Positions 26,202 to 32,485 of a DNA stretch of 63,878 nt are shown one piece after another. How positions within the stretch are numbered: the first letter of the stretch is position 1; each line of letters opens with the position of its first letter. The translations under genes and the position numbers were made by a program. Where the stretch lies: positions 1 through 63,878 of the forward strand of contig NZ_JAEUAW010000019.1 of NCBI RefSeq assembly GCF_019511665.1, read 5' to 3'. Below the pieces are notes generated by a model. That model did not search any database, was not told where the DNA came from, and worked only from the letters and a program-made list of their open reading frames with translations. The DNA is from Microbacterium jejuense (GTDB taxonomy: Bacteria > Actinomycetota > Actinomycetes > Actinomycetales > Microbacteriaceae).

Positions 26202-26639
26202 ATGCGGCTGTGGTCGGTGCATCCGTCGATCCTCGACCGGATGGCGCTGGTCGCGTGCTGGCGTGAGGCGCTGCTGGCGCAGAACGTGCTGGCCGGCGCG
26301 ACGCGCGGGTATACGCGCCATCCGCAGCTGGAGCGCTTCCGCGCGTGCGCCGAGCCGCTCGACGCCGTCGGGCACTACCTGACGTCGCTGCGGCTCGAAG
26401 CGGATGCGCGCGGCTATTCGTTCGACGCGTCGCGCATCCGTCGAGGGGATGCCGCGAACCCCGGCATCCCCGTCACCTCCGGGCAGCTCGCATTCGAGCT
26501 CTCGCACCTGCGCGCCAAGGTGACCCGGCGCGACCCGGCGTGGCTCGCGCAGCTGCCCGACACCGCTCGGCCGGGCCCGACGTTCGTCGAGACTCCGGGC
26601 GGCATCGAGGCCTGGGAGCGCGGCACCCCCGTCGCATGA
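26202..26639 (+). CDS. Pyrimidine dimer DNA glycosylase / endonuclease V-like protein
   Basis: A 145-aa protein of the T4 DenV-like (Pyr_excise) family: MRLWSVHPSILDRMALVACWREALLAQNVLAGATRGYTRHPQLERFR, with Glu22 in the place of the DenV catalytic Glu23. The family includes excision enzymes for UV-induced cyclobutane dimers, but bacterial members like this one lack the N-terminal Thr nucleophile of DenV (here Arg2), so the activity is uncertain. The ATG lies 9 nt after mqo. An inverted pair of the genome-wide octamer (26445..26471) lies inside the coding sequence, encoding GDAANPGIP. tdk follows. Confidence 0.78.
   Translation: MRLWSVHPSILDRMALVACWREALLAQNVLAGATRGYTRHPQLERFRACAEPLDAVGHYLTSLRLEADARGYSFDASRIRRGDAANPGIPVTSGQLAFELSHLRAKVTRRDPAWLAQLPDTARPGPTFVETPGGIEAWERGTPVA
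26445..26471. repeat. Inverted octamer pair inside a coding region
   Basis: GGGGATGCCG and CGGCATCCCC separated by 7 nt, forming a 10-bp hairpin within the endonuclease V-like gene. It resembles the intergenic terminators but is translated. Confidence 0.7.
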
Positions 26640-26670
26640 GGCTGCGCCGGCCACCGACTACGCTCGATCC

Positions 26671-27318
26671 GTGGCCAAGCTCTACTTCCGTTATGGCGCG
26701 ATGAACTCGGGCAAGTCGACCTCGCTGCTGCAGGCCGCGTACAACTATGAGGAGCGCGGCCAGCACGTCCTGCTGGCGAAGCCCGCCATCGACACCAAGG
26801 GCGCCGACCAGATCGACAGCCGCCTCGGCGTGAAGCGCACCGTCGACTTCCTCGTGCGACCGGAGGACGACATCCGGGCGCTGTTCGCCGAGCACCGTGC
26901 GCGGGTCAAGGCCGAGGCGGCCGACACGCTCGTGCCCGAGGTCCTCGAGCACGACGTCGATGTCGCGTGCCTGCTCATCGACGAGGCGCAGTTCCTCACG
27001 CGCGAGCAGGTCGACGACCTCCTGCGCATTGTCGTGCTCGACGGAGTGCCCGTGCTGGCGTACGGGATCCGCACCGACTTCCAGACGCAGGCGTTCCCCG
27101 GGTCGGCCCGGCTGCTCGAGCTCGCACACAGTCTCGAAGAGCTCAAGACGATCTGCCGGTGCGGTCGCAAGGCGCTGTTCAATGCGCGCCTCGTCGGTGG
27201 CCGGTTCGTGTTCGACGGCGATCAGGTCGCGATCGACGAGCTGACCGCCGAGCGCGTCACGTACGAGTCGCTGTGCGCGGAGGACTACCTGCGGGCTTCG
27301 GGCGGACGCCTGGAGTGA
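26671..27318 (+). CDS. tdk: Thymidine kinase (type II)
   Basis: A 215-aa zinc-containing thymidine kinase for deoxythymidine salvage. Walker A is YGAMNSGKSTSLLQ (residues 8-21), the lid and Walker B region is VACLLIDEAQFL (Asp-Glu at the catalytic position), the substrate loop is VLAYGIRTDFQTQAFPGSARLLELAHSLEELKTICRCGRKALFNAR. The zinc-ligand region is partial: CRCG provides two cysteines, while the second CxxC/H pair is weak. The GTG start follows TACGCT by 6 nt, so the gene may have its own leaderless transcript despite its tight spacing to the previous gene. Confidence 0.95.
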   Translation: MAKLYFRYGAMNSGKSTSLLQAAYNYEERGQHVLLAKPAIDTKGADQIDSRLGVKRTVDFLVRPEDDIRALFAEHRARVKAEAADTLVPEVLEHDVDVACLLIDEAQFLTREQVDDLLRIVVLDGVPVLAYGIRTDFQTQAFPGSARLLELAHSLEELKTICRCGRKALFNARLVGGRFVFDGDQVAIDELTAERVTYESLCAEDYLRASGGRLE

Positions 27319-27337
27319 CGGGCCGGCCTCGCCCGCC

Positions 27338-28168
27338 TCAGGCCGTCTCGGCGGCCGGGCGCCGGCGGTGGGGGAGCGGGACGAGCATCGACGTGGATCG
27401 CTGGTAGTCGCGGTAGGCGGGGTACTTGGCCGACGAGATCGACTCCGTGAACACCGTGGAACCGATGAACAGCACCGTCAGCAGCGCGGCGCCCACGATC
27501 GTCCAGTTGAGCCAGCTGCCGCCGTCGGCGACGAGGGCCACGGCTCCGAGGGCGTAGAAGGCCCACCACTGCGCCTGCTCGAAGAAGAAGTTGGGGTGGC
27601 GGCTGTAGGCGAACAGTCCCGTCGTGAGGAAGCCCGGCTCCAGCGTGCCGCCGGCCGCCTTCTTCGCCTGGTGGAACCGCCACTGCTGCTGGTCGGCCAC
27701 GGTCTCGCCGACGAGGAACGCGACGAACAGCAGCGAGAAGACGGCATCCCATCCGTTGAAGGGTGAGGGATGCTGCCACGCGATGTACGCGGGCAGGCTG
27801 ATCAGCACCAGCAGCGCGCTCTGGAACAGCACGATGAAGAGCAGGTTGAACACCTGGAACTGCCACCGCGACATGCGGCCGCGCAGGATCGCCCACCGGT
27901 AGTCCTCCATGCCGGTGTAGCCGCCCTTGCGCGCGAAGTTGAACGTGAGCCGCACGCCCCACGCCGTCACGAGCACCGCCATCACGACCAGGCGGGTCGC
28001 GTCGGCGCCCGCGATGAGCGCGGCCGCGGCGAAGATCCACACGTAGATCACGGGGACGATCGACCAGATGCGGTCGATCCACGACGTCTCGTTCGTCACG
28101 AGGGACGTGATCCAGCAGAAGGCGGCGGCGACACCCGCGACGATCAGCACGAGGAGGAGGGGATCCAT
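27338..28168 (-). CDS. DUF1295 membrane protein (steroid 5-alpha-reductase-like fold)
   Basis: A 276-aa protein with about seven membrane helices and the DUF1295 signature at the end: GTLEPGFLTTGLFAYSRHPNFFFEQAQWWAFY...YPAYRDYQRSTSMLVPLP. The upstream region LTFNFARKGGYTGMEDYRW is also typical. These proteins are related to steroid reductases and isoprenylcysteine methyltransferases, but the substrate is unknown. It converges with tdk and is divergent from the FadR-type regulator gene; the 124-bp gap on that side carries the regulator's two operators. Confidence 0.88.
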   Translation of the reverse strand: MDPLLLVLIVAGVAAAFCWITSLVTNETSWIDRIWSIVPVIYVWIFAAAALIAGADATRLVVMAVLVTAWGVRLTFNFARKGGYTGMEDYRWAILRGRMSRWQFQVFNLLFIVLFQSALLVLISLPAYIAWQHPSPFNGWDAVFSLLFVAFLVGETVADQQQWRFHQAKKAAGGTLEPGFLTTGLFAYSRHPNFFFEQAQWWAFYALGAVALVADGGSWLNWTIVGAALLTVLFIGSTVFTESISSAKYPAYRDYQRSTSMLVPLPHRRRPAAETA

Positions 28169-28212
28169 GAGGTCAGGCTACCGCTCCGTGACGACATCCG
28201 GCGTCACGCGGG

Positions 28213-28240
28213 TTGCCTGTGGTCCGACCACACGTTATCG
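28213..28240 (+). promoter_or_regulatory. Probable promoter of the regulator-lldD operon
   Basis: TTGCCT (28213..28218), 16 nt, then TTATCG (28235..28240). Both operators below overlap it, so binding would block polymerase. Confidence 0.5.
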
Positions 28241-28253
28241 TGGCCTGACCACA
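28218..28253. promoter_or_regulatory. Tandem FadR/LldR-type operators
   Basis: The first site is the perfect palindrome TGTGGTCCGACCACA (28218..28232). The second, GTGGCCTGACCAC (28240..28252), has the same half-sites with one change. Centres are 21 bp apart, two helical turns, on the same DNA face. The TGGTCNGACCA core matches the general TNGTNNNACNA pattern of FadR-subfamily GntR regulators. Confidence 0.8.
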
Positions 28254-28292
28254 GGGCGCAGCAGCCGTGACCCGACATGGATGAGGAGATCC

Positions 28293-29072
28293 GTGACTGG
28301 AACCCCCACACGATCCGGCGCGTCGCCCGCTGCGGCAGCCGCTCCCGCCGCGCGCGCCTGGCGCGTCGTGCTCGAGCGGATCGAGACCGACCTGCTCGAC
28401 GGCACGCTGCGCCCCGGTGACCGGCTCCCACCCGAGCGGGAGCTGTCGGCGACGCTCGGCGTCGGGCGCTCCAGCGTGCGCGAGGCGCTGCGCGTCCTCG
28501 AGGTGATGGGTCTCATCCGCACCGGTACCGGCTCGGGACCCACGTCCGGCGCGATCATCATCGCGACGCCCCAGGGCGGCATGTCGGCGCTGCTGCGGCT
28601 GCAGGTGGCCGCACAGGGCTTTCCGTTCGACGACGTCGTCGCCACCCGTCTCGTGCTCGAGTCGGCCGTCGTCGAGGCCCTCGCCGCCGACGCCACGCGC
28701 TCCACCGCCGACGCGCGCGACATCCTCGTCGCGATGGACGCGGACGACCTCACGGTCCCCGAGTTCCTCGCCCTCGACGCCCAGCTGCACCTCGCGCTCG
28801 CCGAGGCGTCGGGCAACGTCGTGATCGCGGCGATGATGGCGGGGCTCCGCACCGCCATCGAGTCGTACGTGCAGGCCGGTGCTGCCCGGATCGTCGAATG
28901 GGATGCCGCGGCCGCACGCCTGCGCAGCGAGCACCACGCCATCCTCGACGCCGTGGACGCCGGCGACGGCACTCGCGCGCGCACGCTCGTCCACGACCAC
29001 ATCGCCGGCTACTACGAGGCCGCGGGACTGGCTCCCACGGCCGCCGGCATCCCGAATCCCACCCGCCCCTGA
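28293..29072 (+). CDS. GntR/FadR-family regulator, probable lactate-responsive repressor
   Basis: About 259 aa. The N-terminal winged helix (LERIETDLLDGTLRPGDRLPPERELSATLGVGRSSVREALRVLEVMGLI) is followed by a helical FCD effector domain with metal-binding His/Asp positions (DAQLHLALAEASGNVVI; EHHAILDAVDAGDGTRARTLVHDHI). The best start is GTG 28293 with GAGGAG at 28284..28289. The lldD gene lies 17 nt downstream, and two palindromic operators overlap the upstream promoter. An autoregulated, lactate-relieved repressor is the natural reading. The N-terminal 24 residues are Ala-rich and probably flexible. Confidence 0.9.
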   Translation: MTGTPTRSGASPAAAAAPAARAWRVVLERIETDLLDGTLRPGDRLPPERELSATLGVGRSSVREALRVLEVMGLIRTGTGSGPTSGAIIIATPQGGMSALLRLQVAAQGFPFDDVVATRLVLESAVVEALAADATRSTADARDILVAMDADDLTVPEFLALDAQLHLALAEASGNVVIAAMMAGLRTAIESYVQAGAARIVEWDAAAARLRSEHHAILDAVDAGDGTRARTLVHDHIAGYYEAAGLAPTAAGIPNPTRP

Positions 29073-29089
29073 ACCGGAGAGGTACCCCG

Positions 29090-30481
29090 ATGGTCACCCG
29101 CCAGCTGCCGAAGCCCGCAGAGCTGCTCGAGCTCATGCAGTTCAAGAAGCCCGAGCTCGATGCGCGCAAGCGCCGCCTGGACGCCGCGCTCACGATCTAC
29201 GACCTGCGCAAGATCGCCAAGCGCCGCACGCCCAAGGCCGCGTTCGACTACACCGACGGCGCCGCAGAGGGCGAGCTGTCGCTGGCGCGCGCCCGCCAGG
29301 CGTTCGAGGACGTCGAGTTCCACCCCGACGTGCTGCGCCCGGCCGAGCGCGTCGACCTGTCGACCGAGATCCTGGGCGGCCCGTCGGCCATGCCGTTCGG
29401 CATCGCGCCCACGGGATTCACGCGCCTCATGCAGACCGAGGGCGAGGTCGCCGGTGCCGGTGCCGCCGGGGCCGCCGGCATCCCGTTCACCCTCTCGACG
29501 CTCGGCACGACGTCGATCGAGGGCGTCAAGGCCGCGAACCCCAACGGCCGCAACTGGTTCCAGCTGTACGTCATGCGCGATCGCGAGATCTCGTACGGGC
29601 TCGCCCGCCGGGCCGCCGCCGCGGGCTTCGACACGCTGCAGTTCACGGTCGACACGCCGGTCGCGGGCGCGCGACTGCGCGACAAGCGCAACGGGTTCTC
29701 GATCCCGCCGCAGCTCACGCTCGGCACGATCGTCAACGCGATCCCGCGGCCGTGGTGGTGGTACGACTTCCTGACCACTCCGAAGCTGGAGTTCGCGTCG
29801 CTGTCGACGACCGGCGGCACCGTCGGCGAGCTGCTCGACGCGGCCATGGACCCCACCATCAGCTACGACGACCTCGCGATCATCCGCGACATCTGGCCGG
29901 GCAAGATCGTCGTGAAGGGCGTGCAGAACGTCGCCGACTCCAAGCGGCTCATCGACGCCGGCGTCGACGGCATCATCCTGTCCAACCACGGCGGGCGCCA
30001 GCTCGACCGTGCCCCGATCCCGTTCCGCCTGCTGCCCGAGGTCGTCCGCGAGGTCGGCCGCGATGCCACCGTGATGGTCGACACCGGCATCATGAACGGC
30101 GCCGACATCGTCGCCTCGATCGCCCTCGGCGCCAAGTTCACGCTGATCGGGCGCGCGTACCTCTACGGCCTCATGGCCGGCGGACGCCAGGGCGTCGACC
30201 GCACCATCGCGATCCTGCGCAGCGAGATCGAGCGCACCATGAAGCTCCTGGGCGTCTCGTCGATCGCCGAGCTCGAGCCGCGCCACGTCACGCAGCTGCA
30301 GCGCCTCGTGCCCGTCGCGGCGCCGGTCGCCGCAGCGGCCGAAACCGCTGCGTCGCGCCCGCGTGCGCCGCGCGCGACGGCCGGTTCGGCTTCCGCCTCG
30401 GCCGCCGCGAAGACCGCTGCGAAGGGGGATGCCGCGGCCTCCCGCCCGGCGAAGCCCGCTGCGTCGCGCGCCAAGGCCTGA
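29090..30481 (+). CDS. lldD: FMN-dependent alpha-hydroxy-acid (L-lactate) dehydrogenase
   Basis: A 463-aa flavoprotein of the LldD/glycolate oxidase family, probably quinone-linked L-lactate dehydrogenase. The FMN barrel begins YDLRKIAKRRTPKAAFDYTDGAAEGELSLARAR. Key parts are PFGIAPTGFTRLM, FTLSTLGTTSIEGV, WFQLYV, FTVDTPVAGARLRDKRNGF and the active-site His/Arg motif GIILSNHGGRQLDRAPIPF, then MVDTGIMNGADIVASIALGAKFTLIGRAYLYGLMAGG. The enzyme core ends near residue 400. A 60-residue Ala/Lys/Arg-rich tail (SASAAAKTAAKGDAAASRPAKPAAS) follows, which is unusual. It is cotranscribed with its regulator. Confidence 0.93.
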   Translation: MVTRQLPKPAELLELMQFKKPELDARKRRLDAALTIYDLRKIAKRRTPKAAFDYTDGAAEGELSLARARQAFEDVEFHPDVLRPAERVDLSTEILGGPSAMPFGIAPTGFTRLMQTEGEVAGAGAAGAAGIPFTLSTLGTTSIEGVKAANPNGRNWFQLYVMRDREISYGLARRAAAAGFDTLQFTVDTPVAGARLRDKRNGFSIPPQLTLGTIVNAIPRPWWWYDFLTTPKLEFASLSTTGGTVGELLDAAMDPTISYDDLAIIRDIWPGKIVVKGVQNVADSKRLIDAGVDGIILSNHGGRQLDRAPIPFRLLPEVVREVGRDATVMVDTGIMNGADIVASIALGAKFTLIGRAYLYGLMAGGRQGVDRTIAILRSEIERTMKLLGVSSIAELEPRHVTQLQRLVPVAAPVAAAAETAASRPRAPRATAGSASASAAAKTAAKGDAAASRPAKPAASRAKA

Positions 30482-30490
30482 CGCTGTCAC

Positions 30491-30601
30491 CCGGTCGTCG
30501 AGCGGAGGGCTCTCCGACGCCCGAAGACGAAACGCGCCTGACCTCGCTGAAGGTCAGGCGCGTTTCGTCTTCGCTCGTTCCTCGCTTCGCTCAACGACCG
30601 G
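30491..30601. terminator. Long palindromic terminator-like element, copy 3 of the dispersed repeat
   Basis: The core is a perfect 22-bp stem (30522..30543 with 30552..30573) with loop TCGCTGAA, whose arms carry AGACGAAACGCGCCTGACC and its inverse. The outer ends CCGGTCGTCGAGCG and CGCTCAACGACCGG also pair with one mismatch. It fills the gap between the convergent lldD and HAD genes and would stop transcription from both sides. It combines two head-to-head half copies of the repeat seen at 11981 and 18457. Confidence 0.8.
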
Positions 30602-30614
30602 CGAGCGGGACGCG

Positions 30615-31391
30615 TCAGACGCGGACGGGAAGCGTGGGGATCAGCGCCTCGAGGTACGTGACGGTGTCTTCCCAGCCGTCGACAGCGTGGCAGCGCACGC
30701 CCATGGCGAGGACGGGGTAGTCGTTGCCGTCGGGGTCGAGGCGGTCGCCGACGAACAGCATGTCGTCGAGGCTGATGCCGGTCTGCTCGGCGAGCTGGCG
30801 CATGCCGTAGGCCTTGTCGATGCCGCGCTCGGTGATGTCGACCGAGGTCGAGCCGCCGGAGCGGACCTCCAGGTCGGGCAGAAGCGCGGCGACGGCCGCG
30901 CGCAGCGCGTTCTTCTTCTCGCCCGTCGGATCCCATGCCGACTTCGCGGAGACAGGAGCCTTCTGCCCGAGGGCCGAGAAGGTGATCTGCGAGCCGCGAT
31001 CCTCGAGGATCTCGCCCCACGTCTCGGACTCCCACAGGCCGAGGCGGCGGGCCTCGCCCTCGACGGCGGCGAGCGCGCGCGCCTTCTGGTCGTCGGTCAG
31101 CGACCGCTGGTAGATCGTGACGACGGCGTCGGCCGACAGACGGTAGTACTGCGTGCCGCACGTGGGCAGCAGGTGCAGACGGGTGCGCGCGTCGGTGGCC
31201 TCGGCAGGGAGCCTGTCGACGACCTGCGTCGTGAACTGCGCGAGCTGGCCGCCCGAGATGACGGCGACCTCGACGCGTTCGGCCAGCGCGACCAGCAGCT
31301 CGCCGATGCGTGCGTCGATGGGGCTCTTGGACGGCGCCAGCGTGTCGTCGAGGTCGAACGCGACGAGTCGGGGGATGAAGCTGTCTGCCAC
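30615..31391 (-). CDS. HAD-superfamily hydrolase (HAD-IIB, phosphomannomutase/sucrose-phosphatase-like)
   Basis: A 258-aa HAD-IIB protein. Motif I is LVAFDLDDTLAPSKSPID, motif II is VAVISGGQLAQF, and the C-terminal motif IV is LDDMLFVGDRLDPDGNDYPVLAMGV. The C2-type cap in the middle contains CGTQYYRL and SALGQKAPVSAKSAWDPTGEKKNALRAAV, a combination seen in actinobacterial proteins annotated as phosphomannomutase-type HAD phosphatases. The GTG start at 31391 has AAAGGA upstream; a longer frame upstream would run through the tRNA and is not real. Its substrate is probably a sugar phosphate. Confidence 0.85.
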   Translation of the reverse strand: MADSFIPRLVAFDLDDTLAPSKSPIDARIGELLVALAERVEVAVISGGQLAQFTTQVVDRLPAEATDARTRLHLLPTCGTQYYRLSADAVVTIYQRSLTDDQKARALAAVEGEARRLGLWESETWGEILEDRGSQITFSALGQKAPVSAKSAWDPTGEKKNALRAAVAALLPDLEVRSGGSTSVDITERGIDKAYGMRQLAEQTGISLDDMLFVGDRLDPDGNDYPVLAMGVRCHAVDGWEDTVTYLEALIPTLPVRV

Positions 31392-31411
31392 GAAGCCGGT
31401 CCTTTCATGGA

Positions 31412-31439
31412 AGAGGCTCCGCCTTCCGGCGGAGCCTCT
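31412..31439 (-). terminator. Hairpin terminator behind tRNA-Pro
   Basis: A 12-bp perfect stem AGAGGCTCCGCC / GGCGGAGCCTCT with loop TTCC, immediately 3' of the tRNA and just before the HAD gene ribosome site. Confidence 0.65.
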
Positions 31440-31440
31440 G

Positions 31441-31517
<77 letters not shown>

Positions 31518-31546
31518 TTTTGCAACCCTCCGAGTCTAACCGATCG

Positions 31547-32485
31547 TCAGGGGTGCTGTTGACCACGCCGGGGGATCAGCGTGAGAAGCGTGGCTTCGGG
31601 ACGGCACGCGAAGCGCACCGGTGCGTAGATCGAGTGGCCGAGGCCCGCGCTCACGTTGAGTGGCACCGTGTTCCCCAGGTGCGTCCATTCGCTGAGTCCG
31701 CGCGCCTGCCTCAGCGGAATGTCGCAGTTCGCGACGAGCGCGCCGAAGCCCGGCACGCGCACCTGGCCGCCGTGCGTGTGACCGGCGAAGATCGCCTCCG
31801 CGCCGAGGTCCACGAAGTCGTCCAGCACGCGGCGGTACGGGGCGTGGGTCACGCCTATCGTGAGATCACGCGGGTCCATGGCGGCCACGAGCTCCGGCAG
31901 CACCTCGAGCCGGTCCCACCCGCGGTGGGCGTCGCTCACGCCGAACCCGCCGATGCGCAGGCCGCCGGCATCCACGGATCCGGTCCGGTTGTTGAGGTCG
32001 AGCCAGCCGAGCTCGTCGGTGAGATAACGGTCGAGCGCGTCGGTGTCGAGCGGCTCCGCCGTGTGCTTCACCTTCGATGGCCCCGTGAAGTACTTCAGCG
32101 GGTTGCGCGGCGAGGGAGCCGCGTGGTCGTTCGACCCGTGGACGAAGAATCCGGGGATGCCCCGCAGCGGGTCATACGCGCTGCGCAGGCCGCGCAGGCC
32201 GTCCTCGTGGCCCATGTTGTCGCCGGTGTTGACGATCAGGTCGGGCTGGAGCTCGGCGAGCGCGGCGATCCACCGCTGCTTGCGGTGCTGCCAGGGAGCC
32301 ATGTGGGCGTCCGACAGGTGCAGCACCCGCAGGGGAGCGGCGCCCTCGGGGAGCACCGGGACCTCGTGGATGCGGAGGGTGAAGAGGTAGCGCTCGATGC
32401 CGATGCCCCACACCGCGGCGCCGACACCGACCGCCCCCACCGTGCCGAGCACGGTGAGGGCGGTGCGCGTGGATGCCGTCGGCAC
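31547..32485 (-). CDS. Membrane-anchored metallophosphoesterase
   Basis: A 312-aa calcineurin-like phosphoesterase with one N-terminal membrane helix (about residues 9-27). Metal-site motifs are VLHLSDAHM, LIVNTGDNMG, VHGSNDHA, TIGVTHAPY and AIFAGHTHGGQVRVP, the full GDxxD/GNH(D/E)/GHxH series with the first motif as SDAH. In this family the second-metal motif is usually GNHD; here it reads GSNDH. It starts with GTG at 32485, sharing one base with the PBP stop codon (TAGTG), so it is coupled to the PBP gene. This pairing is common in actinobacteria. Confidence 0.92.
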   Translation of the reverse strand: MPTASTRTALTVLGTVGAVGVGAAVWGIGIERYLFTLRIHEVPVLPEGAAPLRVLHLSDAHMAPWQHRKQRWIAALAELQPDLIVNTGDNMGHEDGLRGLRSAYDPLRGIPGFFVHGSNDHAAPSPRNPLKYFTGPSKVKHTAEPLDTDALDRYLTDELGWLDLNNRTGSVDAGGLRIGGFGVSDAHRGWDRLEVLPELVAAMDPRDLTIGVTHAPYRRVLDDFVDLGAEAIFAGHTHGGQVRVPGFGALVANCDIPLRQARGLSEWTHLGNTVPLNVSAGLGHSIYAPVRFACRPEATLLTLIPRRGQQHP

